Shown here: positions 16,069-25,438 of the stretch, in pieces | How the letters are laid out: the number at the start of each line of letters is the position of its first letter | How positions within the stretch are numbered: the first letter of the stretch is position 1 | Assembly: GCF_019204045.1 (NCBI RefSeq) | Contig: NZ_JAGSPC010000001.1 | Coordinates: 1,054,001-1,118,000 of the forward strand | Direction: 5' to 3' | DNA: 64,000 nucleotides | Origin: Erythrobacter crassostreae | GTDB lineage: Bacteria; Pseudomonadota; Alphaproteobacteria; Sphingomonadales; Sphingomonadaceae | The notes under the pieces: model-generated | Databases searched by the model: none | What the model saw: the letters and a program-made list of their open reading frames with translations, nothing else | Told to the model about the DNA's origin: nothing | Translations under genes and position numbers: made by a program

Positions 16069-19000
16069 CTAGAGCGCCCTTCCTGCTTCAGTCTCACTAG
16101 ACAATGCGTCAAGCAAAATGGCAGCGATTGATCGCCATTCATTTGCGATCGCGTCATAACCTGACAATGGTATGGTTTGCTTAGATCGGATATCCGCAAG
16201 TAGCTCCACCACCCGTTCGCGCGCAGCGCTATCGAACCGACCGGCCGAGATTAGGTACCGAGCAAAATTTCCTGTTACCTCCGGATTTGAGTTGACTTGA
16301 ATTTCTTGCCCAAATCGAAAGGCGGCCTCTTCGTCGTTTCGCAATCGAGCTATCACTGAACGATTTGCTAGGACCTGCCCGTCGAACTGGTTTCGCCATT
16401 TGCGGGTAACCAATTCAGCCACAAAATTTGCAATTTGCTCCGCGCTCGCCACGTGGCAGGCCAATAGAGCGTTGAGTGTCCATCCTCCAAGTTGGTGAGC
16501 CAAGTTCTCCTCTAGTGGAAACGCCGGTAAGGATTGATGGCCTGGATCATATATCGCAAGTGGAATTGTGTCCGTCGTCGAAAACCCGAAGCCACCAAGG
16601 CCGGAAAGGCATTCGCGTACATGCTCGATATCTGGAAACTGCTCGAGCAGAATGTGGGCAATCTCCGCTTTCTCGGAGAGGCCTTGATTGCCGTGTTCGC
16701 CGGAAGACATGGCTTCCATACACGACGCGAGTAATATCTCGCTCTTTGGACTGAGCCTCGCGAGAGACCGCATCGCACGCGCAGTTCTCGGAAGACTCTT
16801 CGTTTCTGCCAATTCCAGAAATGCTCTTTGCGATGAAGCAGACGCGTCGGGGGCCTCGCAAAGCATATTGGCATATTGTGGGCCACTGACTCCGGAGTCG
16901 AACCTTTCCTGCAAAGATGGGCCAAAGGCTTTTTGCAAGCTTTCATGGGATCCACACAGCGCTCGATTTACAGATGGAATTTCATCAATCATCCTTCCGG
17001 TTGACAGTCGTGCAAGTTTCTCGCCTTCTTTAATCGACGCAATGCAATCAAGTTTGCCGATGGTGGCAAGGCCAGCAAGTGATGCAGCCCGAACCTCATC
17101 ATAGTTCGGGCCGACCGACAATGCGCCATCCATCAAGTATGCCTCCAATTGCTCAATAGCCGTATCTTCGGTGTTCGCGCACAATGCGATAGTTGCAAGG
17201 GCACGCAAATCTGCATCGCTTTCCCTCAAAGGTTCGCGCAGTAGGTTCGCGAGGTTGGTCCCTTGTGGAGCCTGTGCCGCCGCCTCGATTATTTGGGCTC
17301 TTAGCTCGGTTGGCAAAGGTGTGGCCATCCCAAGTATGAGGTCAGCAATCTCAGGATCATCCTGAAAACCAGTTGCTATCGCCGCTAGAGGTGGATCCCG
17401 ATCCGATAAACACACCATAGCCAGTTCCCGAACTCGGCGATTTGCGGCGAAGTTGCTGAAAAGGGTCGAGGTTGGGCTAAATACCTTACCCTTATGTCGG
17501 CTCTCAGCCATGATGGCTTTCACTGCGTCGTCGTCACTTCCGTCGCAGCCGGCAGAGACTAGGCCGTGCGCCAACATGTCTCTTCGCAGATCGGGCAAGT
17601 CAGCCATTCTTAGAAGTCGCGAGCGGGCCTTTTCTTTGTCCCCAAAGATTTCCGGAACGAAAGCGGCCACGTCCACAAGGTTTTGATCATCCCAACTTGC
17701 GATCTGATCGAAAGTGTTTCTTACGTCCGGATGATCACGTCCCCACCCATTGAGGAGGGCGCATACGGCCCAATAGCGATTCATGCCGTCCCTCTCTGAC
17801 AGAACAGTGCACAGAGCTTCTGCAACCGGCTTGTCAGCAACATGCACGACGTAGTTAATCGATTTGTGGACAGAGATTAAGGTGCGTTTCGCATCGCACC
17901 AATAGGCGTTGGCTAATTCGCGAATCTTGTCGTCCATCTCCGCAATGCGACCAACATGACCCCAAACCCGATCGTCTCGGAAGATATTGAATGGAAATTC
18001 GGATTCTAGCTCTTTTCTGATCCACTTCCGAACATCTTCCCTCTCTCCTGCACCCTCCATAAGAAAAGCCACGGCCACATCGTGCTCCCATGGAGAGTCA
18101 TGCCGGTGGCCTTGATGGTCGAGCGCACTAGAAATGAGCTCATCATCATCATACCAGTGCTTCATCAGCAAGGCAGCAGCTAGATCTCGATGAGGATATG
18201 AAATACCCGCCCAGAAGCCTGTCGCCCTTAGCAAAGCGTCACGCCTCTCAGATTGCAGCTCGCCTTGAGACGCAAGCCCAAGAATCCCAACAATCTGAAG
18301 GTCACTTTGCTCGTGGTTAGCGGCCTCTTCAAAGAGCGGTCGCAAGCTGGAGTCCTCCCCCCAACCCAAAGCCAGACATTCGAGGTAAGCAGCCGCCGTT
18401 GACAGGCTACTTGTCTGCGAAAGCGCATCAATCAGCTCTTGCTTAGTTGCTTGGTCCTTTCCGAAATGGTGGATCAGTACGGCTGCAGCCGTTCGCTGCG
18501 TTGCCTGGTCTTCATCACGCAACGCCTTCCACAGAACTTCAGATAGTTGGGGGGACGGAGACCATGTTCTCAATGCCTCTATCAAGGAAGCCCCATGAGA
18601 AAGACGAGACGGGTACCAGCGAGGGAGCTTGGGTTCGATTGTCTCGGATAGGATTGGATCTGACCATCCAGCTAGCAACGTGTCCAGAGAGTGACGCCTC
18701 GCAGGCATCCAGTCTTCCATTTCCACTCTCTTGATGCTCTCCGACACAAGCCGCTTCGCGGTGACTGGGGCCTTGGACGCAATCCCGATCGCTATGTCGT
18801 CCAATAATCTAGCTAAGTTGTATTCCGAATATTTGTCTGTTTCCCGCTGTTCGATTTCCTGAACAAGGCGCTCGATCTCATCGCGGCGCGCAAGTCCAGA
18901 TAGCAAATGGACAATGACGTTTCGCCACCGCGGCTCTGCCGCTTGCTCAACCACAAACTTCGCAATGTGATCGAAAGGTAAACCTGCCAGATACTCTGCG

Positions 19001-20964
19001 CTTAGGAATTCCTCGAAGCTTGCATGTACGAAGCCAAATTCGCCCTGTGATTTTTCGACTACGAGGCCTTGGGTTTCCGCGTTTACCGCGAGCATCTCGT
19101 TGGCGACGGAGAGTGCCTGAGCTTCTGAAAGCGCGTAGCTGTCCAACGAAGTTAGGTAGCTTGTCAGGATGTTTCGCGCTTTTTGCTTCGCTAGACTCCC
19201 CCCGCCTGCTTCTTCTCGAAGAGCATGTGCCAGTCTACCAAACGCGGCGCGTCTTTGATCAGGGTCCACCGCTTGATCTAGCCGATTCTCGGTGTCCCCA
19301 GACGCTGTTGCTCTATTTGTAGGGTGAATCTCCAGTAACACTCTTACAAGCTGGTTATATATCTCAGGTCTTGTGCGAGGCAGTATCTGCCCGCGTAATG
19401 CCAATGTGATTAAGCCCACAAGGAGCAAGGGAACGGTGGCGATCGTCACTAGACTGGGGTCGCTTGAAACCTCGCTGGAAAAGCTTCGGGCTCGTTCAAT
19501 GGCAGCTCGATGCGAGGACCGATCATTGCCAGGCGCGAGATGGCGTTCAAACCATCTATGGGCAATCGCTACTTGCTGTTCTTTAGAAAGGGGTGCAATC
19601 GTTCCCCTAGACCATCCCGATGGGACAGCTCCTATCCTATCGGCTCCACGCGGCCTTCCGGACACAATTGCTGGCAGTTCATGAGCGTCTACGCTTGCCA
19701 AGAATGTTGAAAGTGCCGTCCGAGCAGACTGCTCGTTCGCCCATTCGTCCATTCCGTCGACCAAGAGGAGGGCTCGTTTTTCGTCTATAGCCCGATCAAT
19801 TAAGTCACCTAGCTCGGTGGTCAGAAATGGCTGTAGATGTAACCGCGCCATCTCTTTGATGCCGACTGACCCCCCCTGTTTGGCGGTCATTGCGGCCCAT
19901 CGAGCGAAAGGAACGTAAATTGGAAGCAAGTCTGACCACCGCGATATCAATTGCGCAGCATTGAGTTCACTAGCCAACACTTGAAGAGCGATCACCCGAA
20001 GCAACGTGCTCTTGCCGCTACCAGCTTCTCCGAGCAGGAAAAAGCAACTGCCATCTGCGAGCCATCTGTCTGCAGTCGTTCGCCTTATCCGTTTTTGACC
20101 AACACCAGGTCTCGAAATCGATGAATCTGGATATACACCACTGCGACCGCTCAAGTCGCCTGATGCTTCGTCATCTTTACTTGAGCGCTCGCTATCATCC
20201 GCGAACGGTCCAGCTGTCTCGTTCACATATATGTCCGGAACTTCAAATCGCTCAAGCAACGAGAGGGGGGGATTGGTGCCAGCATCACTGATTGACCCAA
20301 AACTCCCAGGATCAAAAAGGTGAAACTGCGAATGATAAACGTTGGCTAGCTGCAGTCGAACCTTGGCAAATTCACCGCCATCTAAGCGGGCGCCCAAAGA
20401 TTCAGCGCACTCTCTGCCTAAGAAGGCCTCAACCCAATGCCGACCAAAAAAGTCGTCTACTATCGTGCTATGATCGCGCAGAACGGAGCTTAGCAGTTCT
20501 CCATCGATTGCCCTAAACTTGACCCCCTTTCCCTCAAGACGCCTAGTCTGTTTCTCGATCTCTTTCTGAGCCGAGGTTGAACTCAATGAAGCTTGGACAA
20601 TTAGTTCGAAGCCATCCGATTGCTTCAACCACTCTCCGGCTACGAAGAGATCAACTGCTTCTCTTATCTTTGAAGCACCAAAACGCTTGTGCTTCTTGAC
20701 CTGTGCACAATGATATCGTCCATTTGATTGTCGGGCGAAGATATCAATGCCCTCCTGTGCTTCGCCTTGTAGTCCAAAGCGACGGCAATATTCAATTTGC
20801 CCTTTCTGTTGGATAAGCCTGTGGCACAGCCTTTCAAAATTCTCCCAAGTAAGTTCGCCCATTGGAAGAACTTGTACCTTTGATTGGACTGGCAGGTTTG
20901 GTCGCGACATGTCTGGTGGCGACAGTACGGTGCTATCGTTAGGTGGCGTGGAATAAGTCATCAA
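16069..20964 (-). CDS. Mrr-like nuclease / NACHT NTPase / HEAT-repeat protein, probable STAND defence protein
   Basis: 1631 residues in three parts. Residues ~35-165 form a PD-(D/E)xK restriction-endonuclease-like (Mrr) domain: helix ENFERLCHRLI, EGIDIFA with Asp74, then CAQVKKH with Gln88-x-Lys90. Residues ~300-690 are a NACHT NTPase with Walker A GEAGSGKST (312-320) and Walker B LLLVDGMDEW (399-408), ending with the FVHASFEEFLSAEYLA segment. The remainder is alpha-helical HEAT-like repeats (AAAVLIHHFG, AAYLECLALGW). This effector-NACHT-sensor order is that of bacterial STAND defence proteins (Avs and bNACHT type), where the repeats recognise a phage component and oligomerisation activates the nuclease. 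It stands alone, with a palindrome just upstream. Activity and trigger are inferences. Confidence 0.85.
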   Translation of the reverse strand: MMTYSTPPNDSTVLSPPDMSRPNLPVQSKVQVLPMGELTWENFERLCHRLIQQKGQIEYCRRFGLQGEAQEGIDIFARQSNGRYHCAQVKKHKRFGASKIREAVDLFVAGEWLKQSDGFELIVQASLSSTSAQKEIEKQTRRLEGKGVKFRAIDGELLSSVLRDHSTIVDDFFGRHWVEAFLGRECAESLGARLDGGEFAKVRLQLANVYHSQFHLFDPGSFGSISDAGTNPPLSLLERFEVPDIYVNETAGPFADDSERSSKDDEASGDLSGRSGVYPDSSISRPGVGQKRIRRTTADRWLADGSCFFLLGEAGSGKSTLLRVIALQVLASELNAAQLISRWSDLLPIYVPFARWAAMTAKQGGSVGIKEMARLHLQPFLTTELGDLIDRAIDEKRALLLVDGMDEWANEQSARTALSTFLASVDAHELPAIVSGRPRGADRIGAVPSGWSRGTIAPLSKEQQVAIAHRWFERHLAPGNDRSSHRAAIERARSFSSEVSSDPSLVTIATVPLLLVGLITLALRGQILPRTRPEIYNQLVRVLLEIHPTNRATASGDTENRLDQAVDPDQRRAAFGRLAHALREEAGGGSLAKQKARNILTSYLTSLDSYALSEAQALSVANEMLAVNAETQGLVVEKSQGEFGFVHASFEEFLSAEYLAGLPFDHIAKFVVEQAAEPRWRNVIVHLLSGLARRDEIERLVQEIEQRETDKYSEYNLARLLDDIAIGIASKAPVTAKRLVSESIKRVEMEDWMPARRHSLDTLLAGWSDPILSETIEPKLPRWYPSRLSHGASLIEALRTWSPSPQLSEVLWKALRDEDQATQRTAAAVLIHHFGKDQATKQELIDALSQTSSLSTAAAYLECLALGWGEDSSLRPLFEEAANHEQSDLQIVGILGLASQGELQSERRDALLRATGFWAGISYPHRDLAAALLMKHWYDDDELISSALDHQGHRHDSPWEHDVAVAFLMEGAGEREDVRKWIRKELESEFPFNIFRDDRVWGHVGRIAEMDDKIRELANAYWCDAKRTLISVHKSINYVVHVADKPVAEALCTVLSERDGMNRYWAVCALLNGWGRDHPDVRNTFDQIASWDDQNLVDVAAFVPEIFGDKEKARSRLLRMADLPDLRRDMLAHGLVSAGCDGSDDDAVKAIMAESRHKGKVFSPTSTLFSNFAANRRVRELAMVCLSDRDPPLAAIATGFQDDPEIADLILGMATPLPTELRAQIIEAAAQAPQGTNLANLLREPLRESDADLRALATIALCANTEDTAIEQLEAYLMDGALSVGPNYDEVRAASLAGLATIGKLDCIASIKEGEKLARLSTGRMIDEIPSVNRALCGSHESLQKAFGPSLQERFDSGVSGPQYANMLCEAPDASASSQRAFLELAETKSLPRTARAMRSLARLSPKSEILLASCMEAMSSGEHGNQGLSEKAEIAHILLEQFPDIEHVRECLSGLGGFGFSTTDTIPLAIYDPGHQSLPAFPLEENLAHQLGGWTLNALLACHVASAEQIANFVAELVTRKWRNQFDGQVLANRSVIARLRNDEEAAFRFGQEIQVNSNPEVTGNFARYLISAGRFDSAARERVVELLADIRSKQTIPLSGYDAIANEWRSIAAILLDALSSETEAGRAL

Positions 20965-21265
20965 TTTATGTGCGCTTAACTTGCCATGTCTGGCAAGTGA
21001 TGATCGGAGTAAAGCTTGAGAATAACTTGATCTAATTTCGAACGGCAGGCTCGAGGTATGAATACGTCATTGTCATTCTCCCTTGCAGGAATGGCCTTGG
21101 AAAATGAGGCCCGCTTAAAGGAACTAAGATCTCGGACGGCTACGTCATGGATTGGGGCGCTTTCCTCACGGTCCGATTCGGCCCACGGCGACTGACCGCT
21201 TTCGGCTAGATACGACGTTCAACGCAGTCTAACTGGACGAACGACTTTGGGGCGCTACCTTCCAG
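20965..21265. other. Intergenic region upstream of the NACHT gene
   Basis: 300 bases. It contains the palindrome next to the NACHT start (separate entry) and, at 21165-21210, pieces resembling the AGCGGAC repeat family (CGGTCCGATTCGGCCCA and GACTGACCGCTTTCGGC). No gene is supported. Confidence 0.5.
20979..20998. promoter_or_regulatory. Perfect palindrome in the NACHT-gene promoter
   Basis: ACTTGCCA, a 4-base spacer TGTC, and TGGCAAGT form an 8+8 perfect inverted repeat 15 bases upstream of the NACHT start codon (20964). At that position it would overlap the 5' leader or the promoter, and it fits a dimeric repressor site. The XRE regulator at 22815-23018 is the nearest candidate binder. It has no T-run, so it is not a terminator. 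Confidence 0.45.
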
Positions 21266-22486
21266 CTAGTCCCTCTTGGACGTGGTTGCTTCGGCCAACT
21301 CGGAGATGGCATCAGCCATATCTGGGCTGCCGGTACGTCGCAGCCCCCGCATCAACCCCGCCAGGAAGCTGGTCTTCGACATGATGTGATGGACCTTGTC
21401 CCAGCGGCTCCCTTGAGCCTTTGACGCGACCTCGTGCTGCGCCAAGACGCTGCGCAACTTGGCCTCATACTCCTCGCCCAGAAGTGGGACGGTGCCGACG
21501 TAGTACAGGGTCTCAGCATCGGCGACCTCCTCAAGGCTGAATCGTTCGAGTACCATCTGATCCAATTTCGCCTGCTCTGGGAGGCCGTTTTCCAGCAGCT
21601 GGCTGATGTCCTGAGAGGTCAAAAAAGCGACCTTGCCGTCCCCTTGGCGCGGTGGGTGGGCCGCAAGCCACAGGTCGGCGAGTTCGATGAGTCGCTCGCC
21701 CGTCAGGTGCTCCGGGCGGCTCAACTTTCCGAGGTGGACGCCCAGCTCACCCGATCGCTCGATAGTGTTAATCGCCTCGGTGAGCGGACCGTTGCCGATT
21801 CCAAACCTAACCTTGACTGCCTTGCGGCGATCATCGAAGTCGGCTTCGGTCCAAGTTGACCGCGGGCCCAGCATCTTCGCCACCTCGACTAGATCGGTGC
21901 GCGACAGCAACTTTGTGAACGTGCCGGTCGGCCACTCCACCTCGAGCCCCTCGACCCGGTCAGTCAGCGCGCGCACCAACGACTTCAGCCGATGAACGTT
22001 CGCGCGCACGAGCTTGAGATGGATCGTGGGATTCCTGCCCAAGCTGCGGCGACCATCCCTGTTCTCGAAATAGCGCAGCTCGCCTCCGTTCTTGTCGATC
22101 GCGTCTAAGCTCACCACGAATGGGCGCAGTTTGGTGACGAGCTCTCGCGAGCGGTGGTCAGGGACCGACTGCGCATCGAGGTGCTCCCAGTAGGCGAAGA
22201 TGTCATGGTCCGGATCACCCGGGCGGTCCGCAATCATCCCACTCCTAGCGAGACTACCGATCACGAATTTGAGCGCTAGCTCAAGACCGTGCCGCGCGTT
22301 GTACAGGATGGGCATCGCAAGCGTGTCGCGACCCCCAAACATCTCGCCGTCGACCAGTGCATCCGCCACGATCGCGGCAGCGTCGAGGAATCCCTCAACG
22401 TAGTTTAGCTCGAATCCTTGGGTTCCGACGCAAGCGTTCCACTCGCCGTCCCTAACTCTTTCAAAAAACGGATCCCGCATCGGCAT
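21266..22486 (-). CDS. Hypothetical protein with HEPN-like N-terminal segment
   Basis: 407 residues from the ATG at 22486 (MPMRDPFFERVRDGEW). The frame extends 56 codons further upstream with less protein-like sequence, so I chose the internal start. Residues ~60-115 contain YNARHGLELALKFVIG followed by HDIFAYWEHLD, the R-x-H-type helix pair of HEPN-like proteins. The middle contains EVEWPTGTFTKLLSRTDLVEVAKML, and the C-terminus is helical. I do not recognise the full-length family. It sits on the same strand as, and upstream of, the NACHT gene, but 300 bases separate them, so common transcription is uncertain. Confidence 0.7.
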   Translation of the reverse strand: MPMRDPFFERVRDGEWNACVGTQGFELNYVEGFLDAAAIVADALVDGEMFGGRDTLAMPILYNARHGLELALKFVIGSLARSGMIADRPGDPDHDIFAYWEHLDAQSVPDHRSRELVTKLRPFVVSLDAIDKNGGELRYFENRDGRRSLGRNPTIHLKLVRANVHRLKSLVRALTDRVEGLEVEWPTGTFTKLLSRTDLVEVAKMLGPRSTWTEADFDDRRKAVKVRFGIGNGPLTEAINTIERSGELGVHLGKLSRPEHLTGERLIELADLWLAAHPPRQGDGKVAFLTSQDISQLLENGLPEQAKLDQMVLERFSLEEVADAETLYYVGTVPLLGEEYEAKLRSVLAQHEVASKAQGSRWDKVHHIMSKTSFLAGLMRGLRRTGSPDMADAISELAEATTSKRD

Positions 22487-22814
22487 GGACCTCGTTATCC
22501 TGCAGATGCGCGTTGAACAAAAGGACAAAAAGCGCCGTGTGGAAACAAGACCTTGGAAAATGCGCCTAACAGCGGCCTCGTCCGCCGCCGGCTTTGAAAA
22601 GAGGATCGGCAACCTGTGCGCCACGGACGATTGTCCCCACATGGAGGCACCCATGCTGATGCCAATTGCGTTGGATGCACGGAGCGTCTGCTTCTGGGAT
22701 CAGCGACGAGCTGATCCGAAGGCTGATATTGGGGCGCAAAGCTGACGGACTGCACTTCTTGTTACCTTACAGAAGTTTGTCGCCATGGCGCTACTGTCCA
22801 ATGCTAACAGCCGC
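22487..22814. other. Intergenic region, nothing recognised
   Basis: 328 bases between the HEPN-like gene and the XRE regulator, both on the minus strand. It contains the non-credible N-terminal extension of the HEPN-like frame. I see no repeat, RNA or gene here. Confidence 0.4.
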
Positions 22815-23018
22815 TCAATCCAGCAGTTGCCCCGCATTGACCTTAAGCGTCTTAGCTAGTTTCTCGATAACCTCGATCGAAGGGTTCCGAGCAGCGCGTT
22901 CAAGGTCGCTGATGTAGGTCCGGTGGATATCGGCTTCGTGAGCGAACTCCTCTTGGCTCCAGCCTTTTTCATGGCGGATGCGTCTTAGATTGGCAGCAAG
23001 TCGATCACGAATATCCAC
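22815..23018 (-). CDS. XRE-family (Cro/CI-type) transcriptional regulator
   Basis: 67 residues, almost entirely a helix-turn-helix domain: LAANLRRIRHEKGWSQEEFA, then HEADIHRTYISDLERAARN, then PSIEVIEKLAKTLKV. This is the size and pattern of restriction-modification controller proteins and phage-type repressors. It is followed on the same strand by the HEPN-like gene and, further on, the NACHT gene, so it may keep that defence-like region quiet. It is divergent from the secreted protein at 23136. Confidence 0.9.
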   Translation of the reverse strand: MDIRDRLAANLRRIRHEKGWSQEEFAHEADIHRTYISDLERAARNPSIEVIEKLAKTLKVNAGQLLD

Positions 23019-23135
23019 GCGCGCAGTTGAGGCGTATGTCGCCGATCAATCTACAGACGATCAGTGACATAATGCTTGACTGCGCTTGCCATTCGAGCAG
23101 TAGTCCATGTCACTTATCGACTACAGGAGGCCGCC

Positions 23136-23915
23136 TTGAAGCAATTGATACTTGGAACTCTGTTAGCGGCTGTGGCAGCGCCTGCGGCAGCACAGGAAAC
23201 GGACTGCCAGACCTATATCGGACGCACCCTTGCTCCTCTTGAATTTAGCGAAGTGCTTTCCTCGCTCGAGGGTGAAGAGCCTAAGGGCGCATATGAAACA
23301 AGCGAGGCCTATGAGCGCCGACTGGCCGAGGCTTCAAACCGCGCAAATGTCGGCCCCGTTGTTCTGCGCAAGCGGTGGAGCTCACCGCGTCCATTCTACA
23401 ATGCAGACAAAGGCAAAATTCCATTCACTGCGGACAACTTTGGAAAACGTGACCGAAGCTTCAGGTCGCTCTTCCGAGCGGAACTGCGCGGCGCCAAAAG
23501 ACCGCTTGGATTTGTCATTGGTCGAGAGACGCTCCGAGAAAGCACGAGGGAGGCGACCAATGGCTTTGGTGCCAAAGTGACGGTTGAGCAAACCTACGAG
23601 AACCTGTTCGCGATCTGGGAGAAGCCGATTGACTATGATGAATCACCGTTCAAAGAAACGCGTAGAAGAAGCTATCGTCCAATCGACTTCGAAGTCGGTC
23701 CAGACTCGGCGAGGGACATCATAGAACATGGGAGCGCCGCCTTTCTGTTTGCACCAACTGCCCCATTTGTCAGCGAGGGTACCAACGCGACCGAAGCAAC
23801 ATTCCGGCGCCCAATGGAAACGTTTAGCAAGGTGACGGTCTTGCACGGAGATGTTCATTGTGCCTTCGTACTAGACAGCGCTGATACAGTTAGGCTGGCG
23901 CTTACGGTGCGATGA
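23136..23915 (+). CDS. Hypothetical secreted protein
   Basis: 259 residues starting at TTG 23136. This start is decided by an excellent AGGAGG at 23125-23130 and by the signal peptide it begins (KQLILGTLLAAVAAPAAAQETD, cleavage after AAAQ). The frame continues 20 codons upstream to an ATG at 23076, which would spoil the signal. The mature part has Cys near both ends (DCQTYIGRT, VHCAFVLD) that may form a disulfide. No family recognised. It lies between the XRE gene and the phage-like island and is convergent with the terminase gene. Confidence 0.72.
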   Translation: MKQLILGTLLAAVAAPAAAQETDCQTYIGRTLAPLEFSEVLSSLEGEEPKGAYETSEAYERRLAEASNRANVGPVVLRKRWSSPRPFYNADKGKIPFTADNFGKRDRSFRSLFRAELRGAKRPLGFVIGRETLRESTREATNGFGAKVTVEQTYENLFAIWEKPIDYDESPFKETRRRSYRPIDFEVGPDSARDIIEHGSAAFLFAPTAPFVSEGTNATEATFRRPMETFSKVTVLHGDVHCAFVLDSADTVRLALTVR

Positions 23916-23935
23916 GCTCGAGCCTGCGTGATTGT

Positions 23936-25438
23936 CTAGTAGGCGCCCCAAGGGTCAACATCATCCGAATAATCGTTGTCGGAATAGTCAAGCGGATCGG
24001 GAGCTTCTGGGCCGACCAAGTCTGGCTGATGGTAGCTCCACTGTTGCCGAACGCGTTCGAGCAGCTGAGTCAGCGCATCGACCTGATCGTCGAATTTGGA
24101 GTTCGGGAATGCGAGAAGCTCTTTTACAAATGCGTCGAGCCAACTGGCTTCGTTGGGAAGATAAACTTCTCCAGCTTCGAGGATGCTGGAGACACCGGCA
24201 GCTCGCGTAACCTTGTCTGCTTCGGGTGTACGCCCTAGCGGTGTGGGTATGCGAGCCTGATGCTCTGTCTTTAAAGCCTGCAGGAGCTGAGAGCCGGAGG
24301 CCTTGTCTTCGATTAGGATTGTCTTGGCACCGTGGCGCTGGGCGAGTTCGACAGCTTTCTTCTGCAGCTCAGGAAACTCCAACCGTCCGCGCCAGATATG
24401 CGTGATGTAGACGTTCTTCTGGAACACGGTTGCGGTGACGCAGACCGACCAGTCATTCGTGGGGCCAGTTTTGATGGCAGTGTCCCATGACTGGATAACC
24501 TCACCATATTCATCGAAGGTGTCAGGGTCGTAATATTGGAGCCAAGAAGCCTGAAAGATGTTGCCTTGGGCTGGGATCGGGTCCTGTTGGTACTGCGCGT
24601 TGAATGCAGGCGAGCCCATCGCAACCTTGAGCTCATCTAGGGTGGAAAGCGGCTCGCGCTCCGGGTGCAAGACTTCCCCCGATTTGCGTTTGTGTTGCTT
24701 GCCACGGGTGAGCGGGATCGTGGCATCTTCGGTCGCGATTGCGGGAAGTGACAGATGGTTCCAACCACCTGCTTCAAGCAACATGCCCGTTAGATCAAAC
24801 TCATGCAGTCGCTGCATCACACAGAGTATCGCACCGGACCCCTTGTCGTTTAGCCGCGACGACAGCGTTGACTGGAACCAATTGTTCACATTGTTGCGCG
24901 CAACTTCCGACATGGCTTCGTCAGGCTTGATCACATCGTCCAGAATGATGATATCGCCGCCGCGCCCTGTAAGCGTGCCAGTGACCGAGGTTGCTAGCCG
25001 TCCTCCGCCGCGTGTGGTTTCAAAATCCCAGTTGGCAGAACGCTTTCTCGAGATCTTCGTTGCTGGAAAGAGCTTCTGATACCAATTGGATTGCATGATC
25101 GAGAGACAGTCCCGCGCAAGCTTGCTTGAAAGCTCGTTGGAGTAGCTCACGCAGACAAAGTTGAGCGTGGGATCCTGACCAAGCATAAACGCCGCCCAGA
25201 TGATCGAGATCAGCTTGGACTTGCCGTTGCGCGGAGGAAGATTGACGATCAGTCGCCGGGTGTCCCCGCCGGCAACTCGCTCGAGTTGATGCGCAATCGC
25301 GTCGAGGTGCCAGTTCCAGCTGATGAGCTCACCCCCTGTCACCTCTGGCCAAGCCTTCATCAGGAAAGCCACGAAAGACCGCTGCCGCGCACGATTCAGA
25401 ATGAGATGCGGTTTTTGGGGTGCAACTATCTCAGTCAT
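23936..25438 (-). CDS. Phage terminase large subunit
   Basis: 500 residues from the ATG at 25438; the frame extends 54 codons upstream, but that part overlaps the DUF5681 gene. The ATPase has LPPRNGKS as Walker A (67-74) and GDIIILDD as Walker B (161-168). The C-terminal RNase-H-like nuclease has its three acidic patches: SWDTAIKTG, ILIEDKASG and KFDDQVDALTQ. The protein cuts and packages phage DNA into a prohead. The start overlaps the DUF5681 stop by 8 bases, so the two are coupled. Downstream, where a portal gene would be expected, the strand carries nothing, so the module is incomplete. Confidence 0.95.
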   Translation of the reverse strand: MTEIVAPQKPHLILNRARQRSFVAFLMKAWPEVTGGELISWNWHLDAIAHQLERVAGGDTRRLIVNLPPRNGKSKLISIIWAAFMLGQDPTLNFVCVSYSNELSSKLARDCLSIMQSNWYQKLFPATKISRKRSANWDFETTRGGGRLATSVTGTLTGRGGDIIILDDVIKPDEAMSEVARNNVNNWFQSTLSSRLNDKGSGAILCVMQRLHEFDLTGMLLEAGGWNHLSLPAIATEDATIPLTRGKQHKRKSGEVLHPEREPLSTLDELKVAMGSPAFNAQYQQDPIPAQGNIFQASWLQYYDPDTFDEYGEVIQSWDTAIKTGPTNDWSVCVTATVFQKNVYITHIWRGRLEFPELQKKAVELAQRHGAKTILIEDKASGSQLLQALKTEHQARIPTPLGRTPEADKVTRAAGVSSILEAGEVYLPNEASWLDAFVKELLAFPNSKFDDQVDALTQLLERVRQQWSYHQPDLVGPEAPDPLDYSDNDYSDDVDPWGAY

